A stretch of 64,000 nucleotides of DNA from Solirubrobacterales bacterium (GTDB lineage: Bacteria; Actinomycetota; Thermoleophilia; Solirubrobacterales; Solirubrobacteraceae). The stretch is taken from contig DAIDME010000046.1 of NCBI GenBank assembly GCA_027449125.1, positions 27,288 through 91,287 of the forward strand, in the 5' to 3' direction. This document shows, in pieces, positions 1-9,002 of this stretch (positions are counted from its first letter, which is position 1; the number at the start of each line of letters is the position of its first letter). A program made the translations under genes and the position numbers. The notes beneath the pieces were generated by a model. It did no database searches, was not told the DNA's origin, and worked only from the letters and a program-made list of their open reading frames with translations.

Positions 1-2
1 AC

Positions 3-680
3 ACGATCTACGCCCAGGTCGGGCTGAAGGTGGGCGCACCGACGCTCCAGCAGTACATGAAGCGCTTCGGCTTCTACTCGGTGCCGCCGATGGACTATCC
101 GGCCAGCCAGATGCGCCCCAGCGGCGAGTTCTACAACGGCAGCTTCGTGCCGATCACCAACCCGAACATGGACGTCGGCCGCACCTCGATCGGCCAGGGT
201 GACCTGGAGGTCACGCCGCTGCAGATGGCGATGGTGGTGGCCACGATCGCGAACAACGGCAAGCTGATGGAACCACGGCTCGCCAGCAGGGTAGTAAACA
301 GCGATGGCGAGACCGTCCAGACGATCAGACCGCAGGAGTACGACCAGGTGATGCGCCCGCAGATCGCCCAGGAGGAGACGCAGATGATGCGCCACGTGGT
401 CGAGTCCGGGACCGGCACGCTGGCCAACCTCCCGGGCCTCAACATCGTCGGCAAGACCGGCAGCGCCTCGCTGGGCGCGTGTGTGACCGGGGTGCGCGTC
501 AACAACGTCTGTCCGAACGGCGAGACCTATGACGACGCCTGGTTCGTCGCCTTCTCGCAGAGCGACCCCAAGATCGCCGTCGCGGTCGAGCTATCCGACA
601 TCCCCGGCGGCTACGGCGGCACCTACGCTGCACCCATAGCCGCCGAGATGATAAAGACACTGCTAGCGGAAGGCCAATGA
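3..680 (+). CDS. Penicillin-binding protein, transpeptidase C-terminal part (partial at window edge)
   Basis: This is the C-terminal part of a class B penicillin-binding protein that cross-links peptidoglycan outside the membrane. The frame is open from base 3 and its start lies before the window. The KTG active-site motif is visible as GKTGSAS near base 450. The first visible residues (TIYAQVG) are what normally follows the SxN motif, so SxN should lie just outside. The stop overlaps the next start by 4 bp (ATGA), which implies coupling to the PASTA kinase. The same PBP-kinase order is known for pbpA-pknA-pknB in mycobacteria. The PbpA/FtsI-like class is fairly sure; the exact subtype is not. 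Confidence 0.9.
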   Translation, partial: TIYAQVGLKVGAPTLQQYMKRFGFYSVPPMDYPASQMRPSGEFYNGSFVPITNPNMDVGRTSIGQGDLEVTPLQMAMVVATIANNGKLMEPRLASRVVNSDGETVQTIRPQEYDQVMRPQIAQEETQMMRHVVESGTGTLANLPGLNIVGKTGSASLGACVTGVRVNNVCPNGETYDDAWFVAFSQSDPKIAVAVELSDIPGGYGGTYAAPIAAEMIKTLLAEGQ

Positions 681-2650
681 GCGAGTTCGACGCCGGGGAC
701 ATCATCGACGGGCGCTACCGGGTGCTCCACCGGCTCGGGGCCGGCGGCATGGCGGACGTGTACCTGGCACGCGACCAGCAGCTCGACCGCGACGTCGCGT
801 TGAAGCTCCTGCACCGCCGCTTCGCGGAGGATCCCGGCTTCGTCGAGCGCTTCCGCCGCGAAGCGCAGGCGGCGGCCTCGCTGCAGCACCCCAACGTGGT
901 CAGCGTCTTTGACCGCGGGAGCTTCGAGGGCACCTACTACATCGCCATGGAGTACCTGCCAGGCAGGACGCTCAAGCAGCTGATCCGCGAGGACGCCCCA
1001 CTCGAGGTCGACCGCGCCATAGACATCGCGATCCAGATGCTGAAGGCCGCTCGCTTCGCGCACCGCCGCGGGGTCATCCACCGCGACCTCAAGCCGCACA
1101 ACGTGATCATCGACGACAACGACCACGTCAAGGTGACCGACTTCGGGATCGCGCGCGCGGGCGCATCCGACATGACGGAGACCGGGTCGATCATGGGCAC
1201 CGCCCAGTATCTCTCGCCCGAGCAGGCGCAGGGACACTCGGTCAGCGCCCCCAGCGACCTCTACTCGATCGGCATCGTGCTCTACGAGATGCTGACCGGC
1301 CGCGTCCCGTTCGACGGCGAATCCCCGGTCTCAATCGCGCTCAAGCACGTCTCGGAGTCGCCCGTGCCGCCCGGCCAGATCAACCCCGAGGTCCCATCGG
1401 CGCTCGAGCAGGTGGTGATGTGGGCGCTCAACAAGGACGCCGGCGACCGTCCCACCGACGCCGACCAGTTCATCATGGCGCTCGAGCAGGTGCGCGATTC
1501 GCTGGCCACACCAGCGATCGAGCGGACCGCCAGCATGCCGGCGGTGTCGGCACTGCCGGTGCCCAGCGCCCCGGCGAGCGGCTACCCGCACGCGAGCGTG
1601 ATCCCCGCCGCGGCGGCGGTGGGCGCCTACGGTGGCGCGGCGACCGGGAACCATGCGGGGAGCCGGCTGGACCGCTATGACGACGAGCGCCGGGACGAGC
1701 GCCGCCGCCGCCCGCTGTGGCCGTGGCTGCTGGCGCTGCTGGTCGTCGTGCTGCTCGGCGGCGGCGGCGCGGCGGCCTACGTGCTCACCCGCCCCCAGAA
1801 GGCGCTCGTCCCCGACGTCGTCGGCCTGCAGCAGGCAAGCGCCCAGGCGACCCTCAGCAACGCGGGCTTCACCGCGAGCGTGGTGCGCGTGACCTCCAAC
1901 AGGTCCCAGGGCCGGGTGCTCTCCCAGAGCCCGCACGGCAGCGTGCGCGAGCGCGCCGGGTCGACCATCATCCTGAACGTTTCCAACGGTCCCGGCCAGG
2001 CGACCGTGCCGGGCGTGGCCACGCTCTCGGAGCAGGCCGCCAAGCAGCAGATCAAGCAGAGCGGCCTGAAGGTCTCGGAGGTCAAGACGGAGGTCTCCGC
2101 GACGGTGCCGCAGGGGGAGGCGGTCGGCACCCAGCCCGGTTCCGGCGCGAGCCTCACGAAGGGTGAGAGCGTGGTCCTTTACATGAGCGCCGGACTGGCG
2201 ATGCCCAACGTCGTGAATGACAACCTCGGCGAGGCGCAGGCGGCGCTCTCGCAGTTCAGCAACGCTCAGAAGACGGTCCAGCAGACGACCACCACCGCCT
2301 CACCCGGCACCGTGATTGCACAGTCGCCCGCCGCGGGCCAGCCGCTGACACGCGGCCAGGTGATCACGCTCACGGTCGCCAAGGCGCCCGACACGGTGAG
2401 GGTCCCGCGCGTGGTGGGCGACACACCCTCCCAGGCCGTGCAGACGCTGACCGCGGCCGGCCTCATCCCCAGCCAGGTGCGTGCGACGACGCACAACCCG
2501 AACATGGTCGGCCTGATCTTCAAGCAGTTCCCGACGTCGACGAGCGTCGTCAAACGGGGCACGGTGGTGACCGTCTCGATCGGCCAGGCGCCGGCCTCCA
2601 GCACGACCACGCAGACGGGCACGACTCCCGGCCCGACCACCACCACTTGA
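677..2650 (+). CDS. PASTA-domain Ser/Thr protein kinase (PknB/StkP type)
   Basis: This is a transmembrane sensor kinase. The cytoplasmic kinase domain spans about residues 12-270, with a glycine loop (LGAGGMADVY), the VALKLL lysine, HRDLKPHN catalytic loop and DFG. A low-complexity linker leads to one membrane segment at about 347-370. Outside the cell are four PASTA repeats (about 375-440, 443-508, 510-573 and 574-640), each opening with a VP- or MP-type motif such as VPDVVG. A Thr-rich tail ends the protein. PASTA kinases bind muropeptides and phosphorylate division and wall-synthesis proteins. The gene overlaps the PBP upstream and ddl downstream by 4 bp each, so wall synthesis and its kinase are probably one transcript. 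All catalytic residues are present. Confidence 0.96.
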   Translation: MSEFDAGDIIDGRYRVLHRLGAGGMADVYLARDQQLDRDVALKLLHRRFAEDPGFVERFRREAQAAASLQHPNVVSVFDRGSFEGTYYIAMEYLPGRTLKQLIREDAPLEVDRAIDIAIQMLKAARFAHRRGVIHRDLKPHNVIIDDNDHVKVTDFGIARAGASDMTETGSIMGTAQYLSPEQAQGHSVSAPSDLYSIGIVLYEMLTGRVPFDGESPVSIALKHVSESPVPPGQINPEVPSALEQVVMWALNKDAGDRPTDADQFIMALEQVRDSLATPAIERTASMPAVSALPVPSAPASGYPHASVIPAAAAVGAYGGAATGNHAGSRLDRYDDERRDERRRRPLWPWLLALLVVVLLGGGGAAAYVLTRPQKALVPDVVGLQQASAQATLSNAGFTASVVRVTSNRSQGRVLSQSPHGSVRERAGSTIILNVSNGPGQATVPGVATLSEQAAKQQIKQSGLKVSEVKTEVSATVPQGEAVGTQPGSGASLTKGESVVLYMSAGLAMPNVVNDNLGEAQAALSQFSNAQKTVQQTTTTASPGTVIAQSPAAGQPLTRGQVITLTVAKAPDTVRVPRVVGDTPSQAVQTLTAAGLIPSQVRATTHNPNMVGLIFKQFPTSTSVVKRGTVVTVSIGQAPASSTTTQTGTTPGPTTTT

Positions 2651-3651
2651 GCGCCACCTACCGGATCGCGGTGCTCGGGGGTGGCCGGTCCTCCGAGCAC
2701 GAGGTCTCATTGCAATCGGCGGCAGCCGTCGCCGCGGGCCTGAGCGAGGCGGGCCACGACGTGCTCTCGGTGGAGGTCACGCGCGACGGCGTCTGGCACG
2801 CCGCCGGCCGCGAGATCAGCCTGACCCCTGGGCGCGGCTGGCCGGGGGTGGATCTCGTCTTTCCGGTGCTGCACGGCCCGTTCGGCGAGGACGGCACCGT
2901 CCAGGGGCTGCTCGAGCTGCTCGGCGTCCCCTACGTCGGCTCCGGCGTGACCGCGAGCGCCATCTGCATGGACAAGGTCGGCTTCAAGCGCATGATGCAG
3001 AGCGCCGGTCTGCCACAGGTCGCCCACCGCGTGGTCAGGGCGGCCGACTGGGCGCTCGAGCGAAGCGCGGTGCTGGACGAGATCGCCGGGCTCGGGCTGC
3101 CGGTTTTCACCAAGCCGGCGCGGCTCGGCTCCTCGGTCGGGATCGGCCGCGTGCTGGCCAACGCCGATCTGCCGGCGGCGCTGGAGGAGGCGTTCGCGCA
3201 CGACGGCACGGCGGTCGTCGAGGCGGCGGCCCGGGGGATCGAGGTCGAATGCGCGGTTCTGGGTAACGACGAGGCGGACGTCTCCGAGCCCGGCGAGATT
3301 CTGCTGGCGGCCGGCGAGTCGGGCTGGTACGACTACCACGCAAAGTACACGCCGGGCGCGATGCAGCTGATCGTTCCCGCGCGTATCTCCCCGCCGGCGC
3401 GCGCGCGGGTGCGCGAGCTGGCCGGGCGTGCCTTCGCGCTGGCGGGCTGTGCCGGACTGGCCCGCGCCGACTTCTTCGTGAACGGCGACGAGGTCCTGCT
3501 CAACGAGCTCAACACGATGCCGGGCTTCACCCAGACGAGCGTCTACGGCAAGCTGTTCGCGGCCTCGGGGATCGGCTACGCGGAGCTGCTCGACCGGCTC
3601 GTGGCGCTCGCGTTCGAGCGCCACGAGCGGCGCGCCCGGTACGTCTTCTAG
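2647..3651 (+). CDS. ddl: D-alanine--D-alanine ligase
   Basis: This ATP-grasp enzyme joins two D-alanines for the peptidoglycan pentapeptide. The N-terminus shows the family motif GGGRSSEHEVS, the middle has the GSSVGIGR-type ATP-grasp loop, and the C-terminus has NELNTMPGFTQTS with metal- and substrate-binding residues. Its 334 residues are slightly short for the family. The likely start is TTG at 2647, overlapping the kinase stop (TTGA). Any later start would remove the first beta strand. It sits in one operon with the PBP and PASTA kinase. Confidence 0.95.
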   Translation: MSATYRIAVLGGGRSSEHEVSLQSAAAVAAGLSEAGHDVLSVEVTRDGVWHAAGREISLTPGRGWPGVDLVFPVLHGPFGEDGTVQGLLELLGVPYVGSGVTASAICMDKVGFKRMMQSAGLPQVAHRVVRAADWALERSAVLDEIAGLGLPVFTKPARLGSSVGIGRVLANADLPAALEEAFAHDGTAVVEAAARGIEVECAVLGNDEADVSEPGEILLAAGESGWYDYHAKYTPGAMQLIVPARISPPARARVRELAGRAFALAGCAGLARADFFVNGDEVLLNELNTMPGFTQTSVYGKLFAASGIGYAELLDRLVALAFERHERRARYVF

Positions 3652-3680
3652 CGCCTGCGGAGCCGGCGCCCGCGGAGCTC

Positions 3681-5183
3681 TCAGCGGTAGAGGTAGACCT
3701 CGTTGACCTCCGCGTACTCCCGGCTCGGCGGCAGGCGCGTGATCCACACCAGGTAGTACCGGAAGCGCCGGCCGCGCGTGTCCAGAGCGAAGCCCTGGAA
3801 GCGCTTCACGGTGACCGTGCGCGTCAACCCGGTCCAGCCGCTGGCCGCGAAGCTGTTGGGGTCGGGCGTGCGGTCGGTCGCGTAGATCTTCGCCTGAAAG
3901 CCGGGCGTGGCGGTCGCCAGGCGCAGCGTCCGTGCCAGCGACGGCGCCGAGGTGTACACGTAGATGCCGACGCCGGGCTTGCCGAGCGTGCCGTCATAGT
4001 AGGTCTGGGTCGGCCAGCCGGTCGTCAGCTTCCCGTCGACCGCCAGGTCGGCGAGGCTGTTGTTCTGGGCCGGGCCGCCGGAGATGCTGTCGGGGTTGTA
4101 GGCGTTTGCGCACGTGCGACAGAGCGCGATAGGTGTCGCGGCGGCCCGCTGGCCGCCGCGCCCCGGGCCGCGGTGGCCCGAGAGCACCAGGGCGGCCACG
4201 GCGGCCACGGCGAGCGCCAACACCGCTGCCGTGGCTGAGGCTGCTGCCCGTGGTCGCCGTGGACGCCGGGGCGGCGGTGGTTGTGGCGGTTGTGGCGGTT
4301 GTGGCAGGCCGCTCGTGGCGGGCGGTGACGGTGCGGTCGTGGCCCCGAGCCCGGGGCCGGCCTGGAGCGCGTGCTCCAGGCCCGCGACCATCGCCTCGGC
4401 GCTGGCGTAGCGGCTGGTCAGCTGCTTGGCGGTGGCCCTCGCCACCACCTCCGCCAGGGCGGGCGAGACCTCGGGCCGGAGCGAGCGGACGTCCGGCACC
4501 GATTCGCGGACGTGCTTCATCGCCACCGCCACCTGCGAGTCGCCGCGATGCGGCAGCTCCCCGGTCAGCATCTCATAGAGCACGACGCCCAGCGAATACA
4601 GGTCCGACTGGCCGTTCACGGGCCTGCCGAGCGCCTGTTCGGGCGACACGTAATCCGTCGTGCCGAGCACCCGTCCGTCCGCCGTCAGGCCCTCCTCCTC
4701 GAGCGTGCGGGCGATCCCGAAGTCCGTCACCTTGGCCGTGCCCTCGTGGTCGATCAGCACGTTCTGCGGCTTGACGTCGCGATGGATCACGTGGTGCGCG
4801 TGGGCCGCGCCGAGCGCCCGGGCGATCGCGACCGCGTAGGCGGTCGCCTCGGCGACCTCGAGCCGGCCGCGCTGGCGGATGCGCTCCTTGAGCGTCTCGC
4901 CCTCGACGCACTCGAGCACGATGTAGGGGCGGCCGTCTTCCTCGTCCGCGTCGATCACCTGCACGACGTTCGGATGGGAGATCCGTGCCACGGCCCGCGC
5001 CTCACGGCGAAAGCGCTCGAGCTGCTGGGAGTCGCCGGCGACCTCCCTGTGCATCAGCTTGATCGCCACGAACCGCTCCAGCGTCTCGTCGTAGGCACGG
5101 TAGACGGCCGCCATCCCGCCGGAGCCGATGCGCGACTGCAGCCGGTAGCGGGCGCTCAGCGTGGTTCCGAGGAGGCTGCTCAT
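3681..5183 (-). CDS. Transmembrane Ser/Thr protein kinase with discoidin-like ectodomain
   Basis: The kinase domain covers about residues 10-270 and has all catalytic motifs (IGSGGMAAVY, AIKLM, HRDVKPQN, DFG), so it should be active. A proline-rich stretch (about 285-310) leads to one membrane segment at about 318-338. The outside part of about 160 residues has no PASTA repeats. Instead it has a jelly-roll-like pattern (SLADLAVDGKLTTGWPTQ, then a YYLVWITRL strand) that resembles F5/8-type C or MviN-like ectodomains. This could bind a sugar or wall ligand, which is inference. It converges on ddl with a 29-bp gap. The ATG at 5183 lies just before the kinase fold. Confidence 0.93.
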   Translation of the reverse strand: MSSLLGTTLSARYRLQSRIGSGGMAAVYRAYDETLERFVAIKLMHREVAGDSQQLERFRREARAVARISHPNVVQVIDADEEDGRPYIVLECVEGETLKERIRQRGRLEVAEATAYAVAIARALGAAHAHHVIHRDVKPQNVLIDHEGTAKVTDFGIARTLEEEGLTADGRVLGTTDYVSPEQALGRPVNGQSDLYSLGVVLYEMLTGELPHRGDSQVAVAMKHVRESVPDVRSLRPEVSPALAEVVARATAKQLTSRYASAEAMVAGLEHALQAGPGLGATTAPSPPATSGLPQPPQPPQPPPPRRPRRPRAAASATAAVLALAVAAVAALVLSGHRGPGRGGQRAAATPIALCRTCANAYNPDSISGGPAQNNSLADLAVDGKLTTGWPTQTYYDGTLGKPGVGIYVYTSAPSLARTLRLATATPGFQAKIYATDRTPDPNSFAASGWTGLTRTVTVKRFQGFALDTRGRRFRYYLVWITRLPPSREYAEVNEVYLYR

Positions 5184-5236
5184 CTGCTGGGCCTATTGTG
5201 GAGCACCGCAGCCGATAAGCTGCCCGCTTCCGGCGC

Positions 5237-6343
5237 TCAGTAACGCGTCAACCGGTCGCTGCCGGCGAGCGCCCCGATACGCATGCCGGGCAGCTCGACG
5301 ACATCCGCTTCCGCGGTCACCTCGCCGATCACCGCGCTGCCCGGGTGAAAACGCTCGAGGAGCTCGACGGCGCGCGGCGCCTGGTCGGCCGCCACCATGG
5401 CCACAAAACCGCACCCCATGTTGAAAACCTCCCACATCTCCGGCGCGCTGACCTCGCCGAGCGTGGCGATCAGCTCGAAGACTGGCGGCGAAGGCAGCGG
5501 CGAGCTGATCCTGTAGCCGACCCCTGAGCCGATCCGCCGCAGGTTCAGCAGGCCACCACCGGTGATGTGCGCCAGGCCGTGGACTGCAACCTCGCTTGCA
5601 AGCAGCGCGAGGACCCCGCGCACGTAGATCACCGTCGGCTCGAGCAGCGCGTCGGCGACCGTCTGGCCCGCGAGCATGTCGGGCCGCTGGTCGAGCGACA
5701 GCTGGCCGTCGTCGAGCAGCGCGCGGCGGGCGAGCGTCAGCCCGTTTGAGTGCACGCCCGAGGCGGGCAGCCCGATCATCACGTCGCCCGGCATCACGGC
5801 GCTGCCGTCGATCAGCCGGTCGAGGCTCACCACCCCGAACGCCGAGCCGACCAGGTCGAAGCCGTACGGCGACGGGTGGCCGCGCAGCACCTCAGGCACC
5901 TGGCAGACCTCGCCGCCGGGGACCTCCACGCCTGCCTGCGAGGCGCCGACGGCGAGTCCGCGCCCGATCGCCTCGAGCAGCTCGGGCTCGGCGCGCTCGA
6001 CCGCGATGTAGTCGAGCAGGGCGAGTGGCTGGGCGCCGACGCAGATCAGGTCGTTGACGTTCATCGCCACGCAGTCGATCCCGATCGTGTCGAAGCGCCG
6101 CGCCTGCTCTGCCACGATCACCTTCGAGCCGACGCTGTCGGTCGCCAGGGCGATCCCGACGTTCGCCGCCAGCACGCCGGGCAGGCGCAGCACGCTCGCG
6201 TAGTGGCCCGGCAGCGCGAGCGCCAGGCGCTCGCGCCCCGTCTCGATCTGCGCCAGCGCGGCCACGATCGCGGCCACGCCCCGGTCAGCCTCGTGCGTGT
6301 CAACTCCCGCTGCTGCGTAGGCGTCGCTCATCTGGCCCGGCAT
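5237..6343 (-). CDS. purM: Phosphoribosylformylglycinamidine cyclo-ligase
   Basis: PurM closes the imidazole ring in purine synthesis (FGAM + ATP to AIR). The sequence carries SDAYAAAGVD at the N-terminus, ATDSVGSKV, and DCVAMNVNDLICVGAQP, which are PurM signatures. It has a typical two-domain AIR-synthase layout, with HITGGGLLNLRR in the second half. At about 368 residues it is near family length. Alternative starts are GTG 6349 and ATG 6331. The related fold ThiL was considered, but the motifs favour PurM. It follows uppP on the same strand with a gap of about 25 bp, and no other pur genes are in view. Confidence 0.9.
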   Translation of the reverse strand: MPGQMSDAYAAAGVDTHEADRGVAAIVAALAQIETGRERLALALPGHYASVLRLPGVLAANVGIALATDSVGSKVIVAEQARRFDTIGIDCVAMNVNDLICVGAQPLALLDYIAVERAEPELLEAIGRGLAVGASQAGVEVPGGEVCQVPEVLRGHPSPYGFDLVGSAFGVVSLDRLIDGSAVMPGDVMIGLPASGVHSNGLTLARRALLDDGQLSLDQRPDMLAGQTVADALLEPTVIYVRGVLALLASEVAVHGLAHITGGGLLNLRRIGSGVGYRISSPLPSPPVFELIATLGEVSAPEMWEVFNMGCGFVAMVAADQAPRAVELLERFHPGSAVIGEVTAEADVVELPGMRIGALAGSDRLTRY

Positions 6344-6368
6344 TCTCACAGGTCAGGCCCGGCGGCAG

Positions 6369-7211
6369 TCATCTCTGGACGGATCGGCCACGCCGGTGGG
6401 CGCGCCAGAGTCGCCTCACGGCTACCGACCCGAGCGCCACGCGATAGGCGGCGAATGGCGCCAGCGAACGGTCCCGCTCGACCAGGCCGATCAGCGGCGC
6501 CGAGGCCAGCGTCGAGCCGAAGGCAGCCGCCGCGCCGAGCGCGAGCGCCGGTGCGGAGCCGGCCGGCACGCCGCGCTGGCCGAGCCGCAACAGCTTCAGC
6601 GCGGTGGCGCCGCCGATCACGGGCAGCGCCACGTGGCGCGAGAGCCGCTCGGCGTCGGGCCGCGCGAAGCGGCGCAGGCGCGCGGCCGTCAGGGTCGCGC
6701 CGTTGCGTGAGACCCCGGGAAACAGGGCGCAGGCCTGCGCGACGCCGAGCCACCAGCCGTCGGCGGGCGCCGCGTCGGCGAAGCCGCGCTCCCGCGGGGA
6801 CCGGGCATCCGCCCAGGCCAGCACCAGCCCGCCCGCGATCAGCCCCACAGCGATCGTCGGCGGCCGCCCGAGGTGGCGCTCGATCGGCCGCTCGAGCGCG
6901 AAGCCCGCCACCACCGGCGGCAGCAGCGAGAGCGCGACCACGGCTGCCGAGCGCAGGTCCAGCTCGGTCAGCGCCTCGTGCACCTCCGCGCGCAGCACCA
7001 GCAGCAGCGCCGCGGCCGTCCCGGCGTGCAGCGCGACCTCGAAGGCCTTGCGCAGCTCGGGGTCGGAGGAGACGCCGTCAGAGCCGAAGAGCCACGGGAC
7101 CAGCTCGACGTGGCCCGAGGAGGAGATCGGCAGGAGCTCCGCGGGGCCGTGCATCAGCCCCAGCGCGAGCGCGCGGCCAAGCCGCGCGCCGCCGGCCTCA
7201 GCGGCCGCCAA
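6369..7211 (-). CDS. uppP: Undecaprenyl-diphosphatase
   Basis: This integral membrane phosphatase recycles undecaprenyl diphosphate to the monophosphate carrier used for wall and glycan synthesis. Both active-site regions are present: HGPAELLPISSSGH at about residues 21-34 (usual form QG.TEFLPISSSGH) and GVSRNGATLTAAR at about 165-178. Several hydrophobic helices fit the BacA/UppP fold, and 280 residues is typical. The likely start is TTG at 7211, which overlaps the upstream DedA gene by 14 bp. Its position beside a large polysaccharide cluster is consistent with lipid-carrier supply. Confidence 0.92.
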   Translation of the reverse strand: MAAAEAGGARLGRALALGLMHGPAELLPISSSGHVELVPWLFGSDGVSSDPELRKAFEVALHAGTAAALLLVLRAEVHEALTELDLRSAAVVALSLLPPVVAGFALERPIERHLGRPPTIAVGLIAGGLVLAWADARSPRERGFADAAPADGWWLGVAQACALFPGVSRNGATLTAARLRRFARPDAERLSRHVALPVIGGATALKLLRLGQRGVPAGSAPALALGAAAAFGSTLASAPLIGLVERDRSLAPFAAYRVALGSVAVRRLWRAHRRGRSVQR

Positions 7212-7851
7212 GGTAGATGCCGGGCCCGCGCTGGCGCCGGTTGCGGACCAGCCGCAACAACCACCACGCGAGCGCCACCACGATCAGCGCGACGACCGCG
7301 TAATCGACGTAGTCGAGGTGGTTCTTCCACTGCGTCCACTGGTGCCCGACCGCCTGGCCGACGAGCGCGAGCGCGGTGATCCAGACCGCCGAGCCGAGCG
7401 TCGCCATCGCCACGAAGCGCCAGTAGGACATCTTCACGATTCCGGCCGCATACGGCGGCGCCGAGCGGAACACCGGGATGCAGCGCGAGACCGCCACCGA
7501 CGGCGAGCCGTAGCGCTCGAACCAACGGTGCGCCTGGTCGATCCGGCGCTCGTCGATGTGGATCGGGCTGCCGCGCCGGGAGAGCGCCTCGTGCAGCCCG
7601 AAGTAGCCGATCGCGTAGCAGACGCTGGCGCCGATCACGTCACCGGCGACGCCGAAGATGATGATCCCGAGCAGCGTCATGTGGTGCTGGTCGACGTTGA
7701 ATCCGGCAAACAGCATCGTCGCCTCGGTGCCGGGCACGATCACGACCTGGGACATGACAATCATGAGCGTGACGCCGATCAACCCCAGGTCGTTGACGAC
7801 GTGCGTGGCGAATGTCACGAGCGCAGCCGTGACCGAAGCTTCTGTGAGCAC
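7198..7851 (-). CDS. DedA family membrane protein (VTT domain)
   Basis: DedA proteins are multi-span membrane proteins. Some members are now linked to flipping of the undecaprenyl-phosphate carrier. The sequence shows the DedA pattern with an early PGTEAT motif, the segment FGVAGDVIGASVCYAIGYF, the conserved SRCIPVFRSAPPYAAG region (usual form R.IP..R...P..AG), and C-terminal membrane helices. I prefer GTG 7851 as start because residues encoded upstream look non-coding and would crowd the divergent aminotransferase promoter. It is probably cotranscribed with uppP, a second carrier-lipid gene. Confidence 0.88.
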   Translation of the reverse strand: MLTEASVTAALVTFATHVVNDLGLIGVTLMIVMSQVVIVPGTEATMLFAGFNVDQHHMTLLGIIIFGVAGDVIGASVCYAIGYFGLHEALSRRGSPIHIDERRIDQAHRWFERYGSPSVAVSRCIPVFRSAPPYAAGIVKMSYWRFVAMATLGSAVWITALALVGQAVGHQWTQWKNHLDYVDYAVVALIVVALAWWLLRLVRNRRQRGPGIYLGGR

Positions 7852-7907
7852 GGCTTCGAGTGTACGGTTGTGGCCCGTCCTTGTCTGTAATCCTAGAGTC
7901 GGAACCG

Positions 7908-9002
7908 ATGCCTGTACCACTGTTTGACACGAAAACCCCGCTCGCGCCGCTGCGCGAGACGATCCTCGAGCGCGTCGCTGCCGCGATCGACGCCGGGCGC
8001 TTCATCCTCGGGCCGGAGGTTGCGGCCTTCGAGCAGGAACTTGCGGCCTACGTCGGCGTCAGCCATGCGGTTGGTGTCGGCAACGGCACCGACGCGCTCA
8101 CGATCGCCGCGCGGGCGCTTGGTGTGCAGGCCGGCGATGAGGTCGTGGTCCCGTCCTTCACCTTCTACGCCACCGCCGAGGCGATCGCGGCGATCGGTGC
8201 CACGCCGGTGTTCTGCGACATCGACCATGACACGCGCAACATCACCGCCGAGACGGTGCGCCCGGCGCTCACCCCGCGCACCCGGGCGATCGTCGCGGTG
8301 GACCTGTTCGGGATGCCGGCCGAGATCCCGGCGATCCGCGATGCCTTCGGGCTGCCCGTGATCGAGGACGCCGCCCAAGCGCTCGGGGCGTCGCTGGACG
8401 GTGTCAGGGCGGGCGCGCTCGGCGACGTCGCGACCTTCTCCTTCTACCCCTCCAAGAACCTCGGGGCCTTTGGCGACGGGGGCGCGATCACCACCGACGA
8501 CGGCGAGCTGGCCGAGCGGGTGCGCGCCCTGCGCTTCCACGGCTCACGGGACAAGCAGAACTTCGAGTACGTCGGCTACAACTCGCGGCTGGACGAGCTG
8601 CAGGCGGCGATCCTGCGGGTGCTGCTACCCCAGATCGACGCCTGGTGCGACGGGCGCCGCGCCGGCGTGCAGGCCTACATCGACGCCGGTCTCGCTGAGC
8701 ACCTGACTCTGGGTGGCGCCCCGCTGGGCGCCACCCCCGCCTGGCATCTCTACGTCGCCACCCACCCGCAGGCGGACGCCAAGCTCGAGCTGCTCGCCGC
8801 CGCCGGCGTGCAGGCCCGGGGCTACTACCGCCTGCCGCTGCACCGCCAGCCGGCGATGGCGCCGTATCTGGCCGCGGGCGGGGGCGCGCCGGAGCTGCCG
8901 GTGACCGACGAGCTCGCCAGGACCAACGTGGCGCTGCCGATCAGCCCGGTGTTCACGCGCGAGCAGGCGGACGAGGTGGTGGCGGCGCTCGCCGCCGGGT
9001 GA
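7908..9002 (+). CDS. DegT/DnrJ/EryC1/StrS family sugar aminotransferase
   Basis: This PLP enzyme transfers an amino group to a nucleotide-linked keto sugar. The full family pattern is present: FILGPEVAAFEQELAAY, GVGNGTDAL for phosphate binding, VIEDAAQALGA, and the Schiff-base lysine K183 in FYPSKNLGAFGDGG. Its 364 residues are typical. The start ATG 7908 agrees with the usual N-terminal VPLFD motif. With the 4,6-dehydratase at 10.1 kb and the acetyltransferase at 21.2 kb it could make an N-acetylamino sugar. Sequence alone does not decide between the 3-amino (WbpE/DesV-like) and 4-amino (PglE-like) types; the N-terminus looks closer to the former. Confidence 0.93.
   Translation: MPVPLFDTKTPLAPLRETILERVAAAIDAGRFILGPEVAAFEQELAAYVGVSHAVGVGNGTDALTIAARALGVQAGDEVVVPSFTFYATAEAIAAIGATPVFCDIDHDTRNITAETVRPALTPRTRAIVAVDLFGMPAEIPAIRDAFGLPVIEDAAQALGASLDGVRAGALGDVATFSFYPSKNLGAFGDGGAITTDDGELAERVRALRFHGSRDKQNFEYVGYNSRLDELQAAILRVLLPQIDAWCDGRRAGVQAYIDAGLAEHLTLGGAPLGATPAWHLYVATHPQADAKLELLAAAGVQARGYYRLPLHRQPAMAPYLAAGGGAPELPVTDELARTNVALPISPVFTREQADEVVAALAAG

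Noticed and set aside
3652..3680. Terminator between the converging ddl and kinase genes
   Set aside because: Only short GC-rich inverted pieces are present and no T-run; not strong enough to list.
5237..6343. Thiamine-monophosphate kinase (ThiL)
   Set aside because: It shares the AIR-synthase fold, but SDAYAAAGVD and DCVAMNVNDLICVGAQP fit PurM.
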